A stretch of DNA of 64,000 bases, taken from Stappia sp. MMSF_3263. Lineage in GTDB: Bacteria > Pseudomonadota > Alphaproteobacteria > Rhizobiales > Stappiaceae. The notes beneath the pieces are model-generated. The model was not told the origin of the DNA, made no database searches, and saw nothing but the letters and a program-made list of their open reading frames with translations. Numbering within the stretch: position 1 is the first letter of the stretch; each line of letters starts with the position of its first letter. The DNA is taken from assembly GCF_030733745.1 (NCBI RefSeq), contig NZ_JASHIK010000003.1:172001-236000 (forward strand). The letters are read 5' to 3'. Below, one piece after another: positions 7,951 to 17,200 of this stretch. Both the position numbers and the translations under genes were made by a program.

Positions 7951-8724
7951 TTACTCGGCTGCGTGGCGTCCGGCCGGCTGCCGGCGGGCGCCGCCGCGCA
8001 GGGCCTCGCCAAAGGCGGCGAAGAGGCGGGACGAGGCGGCGTCGCTGCCCACCCAGTATTCGGGATGCCACTGGGTGGCGAGCGCGAAACCGGAGGCGGC
8101 CTCGACGGATACCGCCTCGATGGTTCCGTCATCGGCGCGGGCCTCGACGGCGAGCCCCGGCGCGAGCCGGCCGATCGCCTGGCGGTGCAGCGAGTTCACC
8201 TCGATCGTCGCATCCCCCAGCACGGCGGCAAGCCGCCCGCCGGGAACCACCTCCACATGATGGGCGAGGGCGAAGCGCGCGTCCTGGTCGTCGGCGACCG
8301 GCGCGCGGTGGTCGCGGCGCCCTTCGAGCTCCTGCACCTCGCTGACAAGCGTTCCGCCGAAGGCGACGTTGACCTCTTGCAATCCGCGGCAAATGGCGAA
8401 GAGAGGCATGTCGCGCTCGATGGTGCGGCGAATCAGCGGCAGGGTCGTCGCGTCGCGGCGGCTGTCATAGGGGCCGTCCTTGTCCAGGGCGAGGCCGCCG
8501 TAAAGGGTCGGGTTGACGTTTGAGCGGGATCCCGTCAGCAGCACGCCGTCGACCCGGTCGAGCACGACATCCAGATCGATGGCCGGCCCGAGCGAGGGCA
8601 ACAGAAGGGGGATCGCACGCGATCCCTGGACCAGCGCGTCGAGATAGACCGAGACCGCGGCGTGCCAATCAAAGCCGTCCAGTGACTTAACGTCGGTACT
8701 CACGAGAACGACGGGTGCGGACAT
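7951..8724 (-). CDS. Gamma-glutamyl-GABA hydrolase-like class I glutamine amidotransferase (PuuD-like)
   Basis: 257 residues of the peptidase C26 fold. The nucleophile elbow '[16 protein letters not shown]' supplies C112, and 'QWHPEYW' supplies H220 and E222, so the catalytic triad is intact. PuuD hydrolyses gamma-glutamyl-GABA in putrescine breakdown; relatives act on other gamma-glutamyl amides. The ATG at 8724 is preferred over a GTG at 8730, because that GTG lies inside the AGGAG ribosome site. It heads the nitrile hydratase operon, 28 bp upstream of alpha. No puuA/B/C homologues are visible nearby, so the substrate may instead relate to the amide made by the hydratase (inference). Confidence 0.85.
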   Translation of the reverse strand: MSAPVVLVSTDVKSLDGFDWHAAVSVYLDALVQGSRAIPLLLPSLGPAIDLDVVLDRVDGVLLTGSRSNVNPTLYGGLALDKDGPYDSRRDATTLPLIRRTIERDMPLFAICRGLQEVNVAFGGTLVSEVQELEGRRDHRAPVADDQDARFALAHHVEVVPGGRLAAVLGDATIEVNSLHRQAIGRLAPGLAVEARADDGTIEAVSVEAASGFALATQWHPEYWVGSDAASSRLFAAFGEALRGGARRQPAGRHAAE

Positions 8725-8784
8725 GTACACTCCTGATTTTTCGGGATCGTGTCAGCGATGAGTGGTTAAAAAATTTTTCCACTT

Positions 8785-8796
8785 GCAAGCGCTTGC
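8785..8796. promoter_or_regulatory. LacI-type operator candidate upstream of TRAP operon
   Basis: GCAAGCGCTTGC is a perfect 12-bp palindrome with the central CG flanked by AAG/CTT, the form typical of LacI/GalR-family operators. It sits just 5' of a promoter-like element at 8799-8827, in the divergent region between the nitrile hydratase and TRAP operons, so it could act on either. A partly similar sequence occurs at 14066-14081. Confidence 0.45.
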
Positions 8797-8798
8797 TC

Positions 8799-8827
8799 TT
8801 GTCTCGCGTCGCGACATGGGCTTTATA
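8799..8827 (+). promoter_or_regulatory. Candidate promoter of the TRAP operon
   Basis: TTGTCT (8799-8804) and TTTATA (8822-8827) with a 17-bp spacer form a plausible housekeeping promoter. It lies about 100 bp upstream of the TRAP binding-protein ATG. Assignment is by eye only. Confidence 0.4.
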
Positions 8828-8838
8828 TCATAAACATG

Positions 8839-8893
8839 GCGCCCTTCAGCAAGAAGGCGCTTTAGAGGCCGGGAAGTGAGAAACGTTCCCGGC
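8839..8893 (+). promoter_or_regulatory. Two stem-loops in the TRAP operon leader
   Basis: The first hairpin pairs GCGC..CTTC with GAAGGCGC (about 8839-8860) and is followed by TTT; the second pairs GCCGGGAA (8868-8875) with TTCCCGGC (8886-8893), a perfect 8-bp stem. Both lie between the candidate promoter and the ribosome site, so they would be in the 5' leader. Attenuation or mRNA protection are possible roles. Confidence 0.4.
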
Positions 8894-8925
8894 AGATGTT
8901 TGTCTTTCTCTGTGGGAGGAGAAGT

Positions 8926-10026
8926 ATGGATCGCCGTTCATTTTTGAAAAACGCCGGACTTGGCGCGGGTGCAGCCGCTGCTGCCACGACGCTCGCCGCA
9001 CCGGCCATCGCGCAGGCGACGAAGGACATGGTGATCGTGTCCACCTGGCCGCGCGACATGCCGGGTCTCGGTATTCCCGCGCAGCGTCTTGCGGCTCGAA
9101 TCGGCGAGCTGACCGAAGGTCGCATCAACGTCCAGTATTTCGCCGCGGGCGAGCGCGTCGGTGCGTTCGACTCCTTCGACGAAGTCGCTTCGGGCAATGC
9201 ACAGGCCTATATCGGCGCCGACTATTACTGGAAGGGCAAGCACCCGGCCTGGGCATATTTCACAGCCGTTCCGTTCGGCCTGACCTATGCCGAGATGGAC
9301 GCCTGGATCCAGTATCGCGGCGGCCAGGAGCTGTGGGACGAGCTTGCTGACGGCTACGGCCTTCAGAATTTTGCCGCCGGCAACACCGGCGTGCAGATGG
9401 GCGGCTGGTTCAACAAGGAAATCGAGACCGCTGACGACCTCAAGGGTCTGAAGATGCGTATTCCGGGTCTTGGCGGCGACGTCATGGCAAAGCTCGGCGC
9501 CTCGCCGGTTTCGCTTCCCGGTGGCCAGATCTACGAGAACCTCGTTTCCGGCGCCATCGACGCGACCGAGTGGGTCGGTCCCTTCAACGACTTCTTCATG
9601 AAGTTCTACGAAGCCGCGAAGTACTACTACTATCCGGGCATGCACGAGCCGGGCTCGATGCTGGCCCTGGGTTGCAACAAGTCGTGGCTGACCTCTTTGT
9701 CGAAGGGCGACCAGGCGATCATCGCTGCCGCCTGCGCCGAAGAGAACGGCAAGACCATGGCCGAGACCAACGCCAACAACGGCGTCTATCTCGACAAGCT
9801 GATCAAGGAGCACGGCGTCGAGCTGCGCAAGTTCTCCGACGAGGTCTATGACGCCTTTGGCGAGGCGTCGGAAGCCGTGTTCGCGGAGACGGTCCAGCAC
9901 AGCGATCTTGCGGCTCGTACGCATGAGAGCTTCGCCAATGCCCGCTCCGAGGTCGGTCGCTGGATGCTGCTGGCAGACACCGGCTACACCCAGCAGCGCA
10001 ACCGCGTGCTTGGCATTACGATCTGA
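8926..10026 (+). CDS. TRAP transporter substrate-binding protein, TakP-like (DctP family)
   Basis: 366 residues. The N-terminus 'MDRRSFLKNAGLG' is a twin-arginine signal, cleaved after 'APAIAQA' near residue 33. The mature part shows 'GNTGVQMGGWF' and 'GAIDATEWVGPF', motifs I recognise from TakP, the Rhodobacter 2-oxo-acid binding protein of TRAP systems, and 'KYYYYPGMHEPGS' from the same subgroup. The likely ligand is a 2-oxo acid or related carboxylate. The ATG at 8926 has a strong GGAGGAG ribosome site; an upstream ATG at 8896 would break the Tat signal. A 16-bp hairpin follows the stop, as expected for a binding protein made in excess over its permeases. Confidence 0.9.
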   Translation: MDRRSFLKNAGLGAGAAAAATTLAAPAIAQATKDMVIVSTWPRDMPGLGIPAQRLAARIGELTEGRINVQYFAAGERVGAFDSFDEVASGNAQAYIGADYYWKGKHPAWAYFTAVPFGLTYAEMDAWIQYRGGQELWDELADGYGLQNFAAGNTGVQMGGWFNKEIETADDLKGLKMRIPGLGGDVMAKLGASPVSLPGGQIYENLVSGAIDATEWVGPFNDFFMKFYEAAKYYYYPGMHEPGSMLALGCNKSWLTSLSKGDQAIIAAACAEENGKTMAETNANNGVYLDKLIKEHGVELRKFSDEVYDAFGEASEAVFAETVQHSDLAARTHESFANARSEVGRWMLLADTGYTQQRNRVLGITI

Positions 10027-10045
10027 CGATCCACTGCGGCTGAGG

Positions 10046-10080
10046 AATGCGGGGCGGGGTCCATGACCCCGTCCCGCATT
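10046..10080 (+). promoter_or_regulatory. Intercistronic hairpin after the TRAP binding protein
   Basis: AATGCGGGGCGGGGTC (10046-10061) pairs with GACCCCGTCCCGCATT (10065-10080) around a CAT loop; 15 of 16 pairs are standard. No T-run follows, so it is better read as an mRNA-stabilising or partial-termination element that raises binding-protein levels relative to the permease genes. Confidence 0.65.
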
Positions 10081-10116
10081 CGTATGCCGCGTGGCGATGC
10101 GAAAGGCTAATCCGAC

Positions 10117-11154
10117 ATGTCGTCCATCGGCGGGGTTTCGGAGCAGGCGTCTGCCATGTCAGGCACGGCGACCGGATCCGACACGGGTGCACTGGTGGTC
10201 CGCCTCTTCGGCTGGATCATGCTGGCCGCGACAGCGGCGTTCGTTCTCAACAACTATCTCACCTACTGGCTGGATCTTCCCGGCGTCGCGCCGCTTTTCG
10301 GCGGAGCCGCGAATGGCAGCGACAATCCGGCGATGTCGGCCGTTCAGCTCGGCGTCTACGCCCTGCTGATCGCGCTCGCCGCCGGTTACGCCCTGCGCCA
10401 GCGGGGCAAGCTGCTGCGCGCCGACAGCCGACGGATCTCCGCGATCAACGACTTCGTCATCCGCGCCGCCTTCTTCGCGGTGCTGAGCGTCGGGTTCGTC
10501 GATGCCGCCATCTCCTTCCTGCGGGTGGAGGGGCTGCTGGACGGTCTCGTCGGCAGCGAACTGGCGACCGAGCTGGGGCGCTCCCGGTTCCGCGGCCCGT
10601 ATGTCCACATGCCGCTGATCGGGTTGTCCATCGTCCTTGCCGCCTTCACCCGGACGCTGGGCTTCATCTGGCTGGCATTGCTCGTCGTCGCCGCCGAACT
10701 GCTGATCGTGCTCGGCCGCTTCATCTTCTCCTACGAACAGGCCTTCATGGCCGACCTGGTGCGCTTCTGGTATGCCGCGCTGTTCCTGTTCGCCTCCGCC
10801 TACACTTTGTGGGAGGAAGGGCATGTGCGCGTCGACGTCTTCTACGCGGCGTTCTCCACCCGCACGAAGGGCTATGTGAACTCCGTCGGCGCCGTGCTGC
10901 TGGGCATGTCGCTGTGCTGGACCATTCTCATCATCGGGATGGGCAGCAAGCAGGCGATCATCAACGCGCCAATGCTGGCCTACGAGACCACGCAGGCGGG
11001 CTTCGGCCTCTACGTCAAATACCTGATGGCCGGCTTCCTCGGCGTTTTCGCCGTCTCGATGCTGATCCAGTTCGTCGCCTACCTGTTCGATGCCGTCGCC
11101 GACATTCGCGGCGAACCGGGAGCGCGCAATACATCGTCCGGCGCAGCGCACTAG
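10117..11154 (+). CDS. TRAP transporter small permease (DctQ family), long form
   Basis: 345 residues with about eight or nine hydrophobic helices. This is roughly twice the usual DctQ length (~170 residues with four helices). The C-terminal part (from about residue 190) has the classical DctQ pattern: 'YEQAFMADLVRFWYAALFLF', then 'YTLWEEGHVRVDVFYAAFS' with the acidic 'GHVRVD' motif. The N-terminal half is an extra membrane domain. With the binding protein and large permease it forms a Na+- or H+-driven TRAP importer. The spacing in the operon is 90 bp upstream and 123 bp downstream. Confidence 0.82.
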   Translation: MSSIGGVSEQASAMSGTATGSDTGALVVRLFGWIMLAATAAFVLNNYLTYWLDLPGVAPLFGGAANGSDNPAMSAVQLGVYALLIALAAGYALRQRGKLLRADSRRISAINDFVIRAAFFAVLSVGFVDAAISFLRVEGLLDGLVGSELATELGRSRFRGPYVHMPLIGLSIVLAAFTRTLGFIWLALLVVAAELLIVLGRFIFSYEQAFMADLVRFWYAALFLFASAYTLWEEGHVRVDVFYAAFSTRTKGYVNSVGAVLLGMSLCWTILIIGMGSKQAIINAPMLAYETTQAGFGLYVKYLMAGFLGVFAVSMLIQFVAYLFDAVADIRGEPGARNTSSGAAH

Positions 11155-11277
11155 CGCGCCGGATTGCCAGGAACGAGGGAACGTCCAGGTTGACGTCCCC
11201 GAAAAAATGAAGCCGGGTCCGGGCCGAATGCGCGAAGATGCAAGGCTCGGGATCCCATCGCCGACGGGTCTCGGACA

Positions 11278-13941
11278 ATGGAACTGTTCTTTCTCCTTCT
11301 CCTGATCGCGCTCATGGCCGGCGCGCTGGGCTCGGGCTATCCGGTCGCGTTCGCGCTTCCCGGCTCGGCGATCCTGACGATCGGCATCGCCGCACTGTCG
11401 GGCTACCTGTTTGCCGGCAGCACCGACGCGTTCTTCTCGCATGGCGGCCCGTCCCAATGGCTGAGCGCCGGTGTCACCAATTTCCGCGGCGTCTACTGGG
11501 AGGCGGAGCGGGACACGCTGATCGCCATCCCTCTCTTCGTGTTCATGGGCATCATGCTGCAGCGCTCGAAGATCGCCGAGGACCTGCTCGTGACGATGGC
11601 GCAGCTGTTCGGTCCGATCCCGGGCGGCCTGGGAATCTCGGTCGTCTTCGTCGGCGCGCTTCTGGCCGCGACGACGGGCATTGTCGGCGCCACCGTGGTG
11701 GCGATGGGGCTGATCTCGCTGCCGGCGATGCTGCGCAGCAACTATTCGCCGTCGCTGGCGACCGGCACGATCGCCGCCTCCGGCACGCTCGGGCAGATCA
11801 TCCCGCCTTCGATCGTTCTCATCATCCTTGCCGACCAGCTGGCCAGTGCCGTCGACCAGGCCGGCTCCCTGCGTCAGGCGCTCTACAAGGAGAGCACCGG
11901 CGAGATCACGATGCCGTCGGATTTCGCGGTGACCTCGACCAGCGCCGGCGAAATGTTCCTCGGCGCCTTCCTGCCGGGCCTCGTCCTGGTCGGCCTCTAC
12001 ATGCTCTTCATCATGGGCTTTGCCATCCTCAATCCGAAATCGGCTCCGGCCGTGCGGATGGAAGGCAAGTTCGACGGTGCGTTCCTGGTCAAGGTGATCA
12101 TCACGCTGGTGCCGCCGCTGGCGCTGATCTTCCTGGTGCTCGGCTCGATCATCGCGGGCGTCGCCACTGTCAACCAGGCCGGCGCCATCGGTGCCATCGG
12201 CGCGATGATCATGGCCGGCTACCGGTTGCGCGAGGGAGAGAAGGGCACCTACTCGCCCGCCATCCTGGCAATCCTCGCCCTGCTCGGCCTTGCCGTCCTG
12301 CTGTCGTTCTACGACATCAACATCAAGCGCATCCATACCAGCCAGGATGTGACCGGCGTGGTTCTGGCGCTCATCGCCGTGTCGCTGTTGCTGATCGCGG
12401 TCTTCTGGAGCGGCTGGCGCACCTTCAAGATCCAGGACACGCTGCGCGGGGTGATGGTGGAGACGGCGAAGACCTCGTCGCTGGTCTTCATCATCCTGCT
12501 CGGTGCGGCGATGCTGACCTCCGCGTTCCGCGCCTTCGGCGGCGAGGAACTGGTCAAGGACTTCCTGCAGGGACTGCCGGGCGGTTTCTGGATGCAGTTC
12601 CTGATCGTCATGCTGGTGATCTTCGTCCTCGGCTTCTTCCTCGACTTCATCGAGATCGCCGTGGTCGTGGTGCCGATCGTGGCGCCGATCCTGCTCGCCG
12701 ATCCGTCGGCGAACGTCACCGCCGTCTGGCTCGGCGTGATGATCGGCCTGAACATCCAGACATCGTTCCTGACGCCTCCCTTCGGGTTTGCGCTGTTCTA
12801 CCTGCGCGGCGTCGCGCCGGCGACGGTCAAGACCATCGCCATGTACAAGGGCGTCATCGCCTTCATCCTGCTGCAGCTGCTGGCGCTGGGGATCGTCGGG
12901 TTCTACCCGCAACTGGTGAACTACCTGCCGAACCGCTCGTCGCTCCTGTCGGAGACGGCGCCACCGCCGCAGAACCCGCGCATGCAGTACTGCCTGGAGA
13001 ACTATGTCGCGGAGGAGTTCGCGAAAAATGGCGAGACCATCCTTGCCGCGGTGAAGCGCGCGCAGGCCCTGGACCTGTCCTATCTGCCGGAGGACCTTCG
13101 CGAGGAACTGACGGAAAGCTTTGCAAAGGCCGAGGCCAGCCTCGGTCTGATGGGTGAAATCACCGCAGCCGAAAAGGCCGTGGCCGCGGCGGCGGGCGAT
13201 TACCGGCCCCTGCATGTGCTGGTGCGCGGTATCGAGCGGGACATCCGCCGGGTCGACACCGCGATCGCTGACCTTGAGGTCATCGTCAGGCGCTCCGGCG
13301 AGGGGCAGATCTACAGTGCGGAGCGCGGTGAACGCGCGGCGGCCCGGATTGAGGCCCTGAAGGAAGATCGCGCGGTTCTTGCGGCGCAGATTCCTGCCGA
13401 GTGGGACGAGAAGCACACCACCTTCGCCAAGATCCAGACGTCGGAAAACCGGGCACGCATGACCTACAGGCGCAATGCGGACGATGCCTACGAGCCGGTT
13501 GTCGAAGCGGTGAACGTGATCGCCTCGACGGATGCGCTGGCTGCGCTGGAGACCGATCTGCGCGGCCTGGAGCAGGAGCTCCAGTCGCTCGAGCCGGCGG
13601 CCTTCGTCGACAGGGTGACCGATGTGCGCGCGCTGTTCGGCGACGTGGAAGGGGCAAGCGACATCCGCTCCGGCGTCAATGCGGCCCGCACGGCAATGCG
13701 CTCCTCGTCCCCGGACAAGGAGAAGGCGCTTGCCTCGATCCGCGAGGCGATTGCCGAGTTCGAGGCGGCGATGTTGTGGCGTCGCCGTGCCCAGGGCGAG
13801 TTGCTGCCGCAGCTCAACGCCTATAACGAGGCGATCTCCGGCACGATCGGCCTGCGCGGGCAGCCCCGCCTGCCGCGCGAGCAGGCGCTCTATGTAGCCT
13901 CCTGCAACGCTTCGCATCGCGATATCTCGCTGAGCTTCTGA
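11278..13941 (+). CDS. TRAP transporter large permease (DctM family) with ~320-residue C-terminal extension
   Basis: 887 residues; ordinary DctM proteins are 425-450. The membrane part (residues 1-~560) has the DctM motifs: 'DTLIAIPLFVFMGIMLQRS', 'GATVVAMGLISLPAMLR', 'TGTIAASGTLGQIIPPSIVL' and 'GLNIQTSFLTPPFGFALFYL'. A soluble insert lies around residues 185-250. After 'NPRMQYCLENYVAEEF' (~567) the protein continues as a charged, Leu/Ala/Glu-rich helical region without membrane segments, with long coiled-coil-like stretches. The extension has no recognised domain. It ends with 'RDISLSF'. Possible roles are cytoplasmic docking or regulation of the transporter (inference). Confidence 0.85.
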   Translation: MELFFLLLLIALMAGALGSGYPVAFALPGSAILTIGIAALSGYLFAGSTDAFFSHGGPSQWLSAGVTNFRGVYWEAERDTLIAIPLFVFMGIMLQRSKIAEDLLVTMAQLFGPIPGGLGISVVFVGALLAATTGIVGATVVAMGLISLPAMLRSNYSPSLATGTIAASGTLGQIIPPSIVLIILADQLASAVDQAGSLRQALYKESTGEITMPSDFAVTSTSAGEMFLGAFLPGLVLVGLYMLFIMGFAILNPKSAPAVRMEGKFDGAFLVKVIITLVPPLALIFLVLGSIIAGVATVNQAGAIGAIGAMIMAGYRLREGEKGTYSPAILAILALLGLAVLLSFYDINIKRIHTSQDVTGVVLALIAVSLLLIAVFWSGWRTFKIQDTLRGVMVETAKTSSLVFIILLGAAMLTSAFRAFGGEELVKDFLQGLPGGFWMQFLIVMLVIFVLGFFLDFIEIAVVVVPIVAPILLADPSANVTAVWLGVMIGLNIQTSFLTPPFGFALFYLRGVAPATVKTIAMYKGVIAFILLQLLALGIVGFYPQLVNYLPNRSSLLSETAPPPQNPRMQYCLENYVAEEFAKNGETILAAVKRAQALDLSYLPEDLREELTESFAKAEASLGLMGEITAAEKAVAAAAGDYRPLHVLVRGIERDIRRVDTAIADLEVIVRRSGEGQIYSAERGERAAARIEALKEDRAVLAAQIPAEWDEKHTTFAKIQTSENRARMTYRRNADDAYEPVVEAVNVIASTDALAALETDLRGLEQELQSLEPAAFVDRVTDVRALFGDVEGASDIRSGVNAARTAMRSSSPDKEKALASIREAIAEFEAAMLWRRRAQGELLPQLNAYNEAISGTIGLRGQPRLPREQALYVASCNASHRDISLSF

Positions 13942-13974
13942 TCCGGACCCTGTGGTCCGGCTCCCTCGACACGC

Positions 13975-14006
13975 AACGCCCGGCCGGATCTCCCGGTCGG
14001 GCGTTT
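13975..14006 (+). terminator. Terminator-like hairpin after the TRAP operon
   Basis: AACGCCCGGCCGG (13975-13987) pairs with CCGGTCGGGCGTT (13993-14005) around ATCTC, with one G-U pair, followed by a short T tract. A smaller hairpin, CCGGACC/GGTCCGG, lies directly after the stop codon at 13943-13960. Together they probably end the TRAP transcript. Confidence 0.65.
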
Positions 14007-14259
14007 GCATGTGGCCCGCGCCCGGGGTTCCGCCATTGCGGTTTCCGCTCGTGCCGATTGCTGCATTGCAAACGCATGCAAGCCCTTGATCTCGCCCGCC
14101 GCGAGACGCTTAACTGGGGTCAAGACGACACGCGCCGGCCTTCTCCCGAGCACAGATGGGCCGGCCGTGCGCCCAAAGTTCCCCGAAGGACCGCCGCCGC
14201 TCCCTTGCCGGTGCGAAAGGTCCTTGCAAGGCGGACCCACCCGAAGGACATGACGCCTC
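14007..14259. other. Remainder of the 318-bp gap upstream of the indolepyruvate oxidoreductase gene
   Basis: The gap 13942-14259 holds the TRAP terminator and then the presumed promoter of the oxidoreductase. TTGCAAACGCATGCAA at 14066-14081 has inverted ends (TTGCA/TGCAA) and matches 12 of 16 positions of the palindromic region at 8783-8798, so it may be a related operator. No convincing small gene or RNA was seen. Confidence 0.4.
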
Positions 14260-17200
14260 ATGGCACGCAATCGAGTGACGCTGGACGACAAGTACGATCT
14301 GACCAGGGAGCGCATCTTCGTTTCCGGCAGCCAGGCGCTCATCCGCCTGGTGCTGATGCAGAAGGAGCGCGACAGGCGCGCCGGGTTCAATACGGCCGGC
14401 TATGTCACCGGCTACCGGGGATCGCCGCTGGGTGCGCTCGACCAGCAGTTCCAGAAGGCGGCACGCGTGCTGGCGCCGGCGGACGTCGTCTTCTCGCCGG
14501 GGATCAACGAGGATCTGGCGGCGACGGCGTTGTGGGGAACGCAGCAGGCGGAAATGCGCGGCGAGGGCCGCTTCGACGGTGTCTTCGGCATCTGGTACGG
14601 CAAGGGACCGGGCGTCGACCGGTCGGGCGATGCCTTCCGGCATGCGAACCTTGCTGGCACCTCGCGCCTTGGCGGCGTGCTGGCCCTGATGGGCGATGAC
14701 CACACCTGCGAGAGTTCCACGACCGCGCACCAGTCCGAGTTCGCCCTGGTCGACGCGATGATGCCGATCCTCAATCCGGCCGGTGCGCAGGAGATCCTCG
14801 ACTTCGGTCTCTACGGCTGGGCCCTGTCGCGCTATGCCGGCATCTGGGCCGGCCTCAAGCTGGTCAAGGACAATGTCGAATCGACCGCCTCGATCGACGG
14901 GCGCATCGACCGGATCGCACCGCTCGTTCCCGATTTCGCCCTGCCGGCGGACGGGGTGCATATCCGCCCCAACGACCATCCGCTGGTCCAGGAGGCGCGG
15001 CTGCACGAGGTGAAGCTGCCGGCCGCGCGAGCCTTCATCGCCGCCAATGCGCTCGACCGGGTGATCCTGTCGGGCGGACGCCGGCGGCGCATCGGCGTCG
15101 TCTCCACCGGCAAGAGCTATCTCGACGTGGTCGAGGCGCTCGACCTGCTGGGGATCGACGAGGTGGCGGCCGCGGATTTCGGCCTCGCCTTCCTCAAGGT
15201 CGGTTGCTCCTGGCCGCTTGCGGCCGAGCGCATGCGCTCCTTTGCCGGCGGGCTCGAACTCGTCATCGTGGTGGAGGAGAAGCGCGGCCTGATCGAGCCG
15301 CAGCTGAAGGAAATCCTCTATGGAACCGCTGAGGCGCCGCAGGTGATCGGCAAGGCGGACGAGCAAGGCGGCACATTGTTCCGCGCTCCCGGCGCGCTGG
15401 AGGCGGTGCAGATCGCGCTGGAAATCGGCCGGCGCGTCCTGGCCCGTAACGAGAGCGAGGCCCTGCGCGCGCGCGTGGAGGATCTGGAGGCGCGGGCGGA
15501 GCGGCTGGCCCGCACCCAGGATGTCGCGATCCGCAGCCCGTATTTCTGCGCCGGCTGCCCGCACAATTCCTCCACGCATGTGCCCGAGGGCAGCCGCGCC
15601 TATGCCGGCATCGGTTGCCACTACATGGCGCAGTGGATGGACCGCAAAACCGAGGGCTACACACAGATGGGCGGTGAGGGGGCCAACTGGGTCGGAGAGG
15701 CGCATTTCTCCCGCACAGGCCATGTCTTCCAGAACCTCGGCGATGGCACCTACAATCATTCCGGCGCGCTGGCGATCCGGGCGGCGAAGGCGGCCGGCGT
15801 CAACATCACCTACAAGATCCTCTACAACGACGCCGTCGCCATGACCGGCGGCCAGGCTCATGACGGGGGCCTGCGCGTTGACGAGATCGCCCGCCAGGTG
15901 GCGGCCGAGGGCGCGCGGCGCGTCGTCGTGGTCACCGACGAGCCGGGCAAGTATCCGCCGGCGACGAACTGGCCGGCCGGCACCAGCATCCATCATCGCG
16001 ACGACCTGCTGTCGGTGGAGCGGGAGCTTGCCGGCGAAAGCGGGCTGACCGTGCTCCTCTACGACCAGACCTGTGCGGCGGAGAAGCGCCGCCGGCGCAA
16101 GCGCGGCCTGTTTCCCGATCCCGACGAGCGGATCCTGGTCAACGAACTGGTCTGCGAGGGATGCGGCGATTGCGGTGTGCAGTCGAACTGTGTCGCAATC
16201 CAGCCGGTGGAGACCGAGTGGGGCCGCAAGCGGACGATCGACCAGTCGTCCTGCAACAAGGATTTCTCCTGCGTAAAGGGCTTTTGCCCCTCCTTCGTCA
16301 GCGTGCGCGGCGGCGTGCTCAAGGGCCGGGCGGTGATGCCGCCTCCGGCTCCGAAAGTGGCGGAACCCGAGATCGTCCCGCCGACCCGCGTCCATTCGGT
16401 GATGATCACCGGCGTCGGGGGCACCGGCGTCGTCACCGTCGGCGCGGTGATCGGCATGGCCGCGCATCTCGATGGCCTTGGCTGCGGCATCATCGACATG
16501 GCCGGCCTTGCCCAGAAGGGCGGCGCGGTGACAAGCCACCTGAAGCTTGCACCGCGGCCGGAGGACATTTCGGCGATCCGTATCGGGCCGGGCTCGGCCG
16601 ATCTGGTGCTGGGGTGCGATATCGTCGTGGCCGGTTCGGCGAAGGTGCTGTCCGCCATGCGGCCGGGGCGGACGATGGCGGTGATCAACACCCACGAGAC
16701 ATTGCCCGGCGATTTCGCCCGCAATCCGGATTTCAGCCTTCCCGGGCGCCGTCTGGTGTCGGCGATCACCGACGCATCCGGCAAGGACAATGCCCGTTTC
16801 ATCGACGCGACCGAGCTTGCCGTGGAACTCTTCGGCGACGCGATCGCGGCCAACATGTTCCTGCTCGGCTATGGCTGGCAGATGGGCGGGTTGCCGTTGG
16901 CTCTTGAGTCCATCGAGGACGCGATCCGGCTGAACAAGGTGTCGGTCGAGATGAATCTCGCCGCCTTCGCCTGGGGGCGAGTGGCGGCGGTCGACCCCGA
17001 CGCGGTCAGGGCAGCGGCCAATGCGCGCCCCGACCGTCTCGAGCATCGACGGATTTCGGAGACGGTCGGGGAGACCGTCGCGCGCCGTGCGGCCTTCCTT
17101 GCCGACTATCAGGACGCCGCCTATGCGGCGCGCTATCGGGGGCGCATCGACGCACTGGCCGAGGCGGCCGGAAGGTTGGGCGATGAGGGCGGCGAGATCG

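Noticed and set aside
10159..14010. Minus-strand frame of 1283 codons across the TRAP permease genes
   Set aside because: Its composition is Arg/Asp/Gln/His-rich with no known motif, typical of the antisense frame of a GC-rich gene; the plus-strand genes have clear family motifs.
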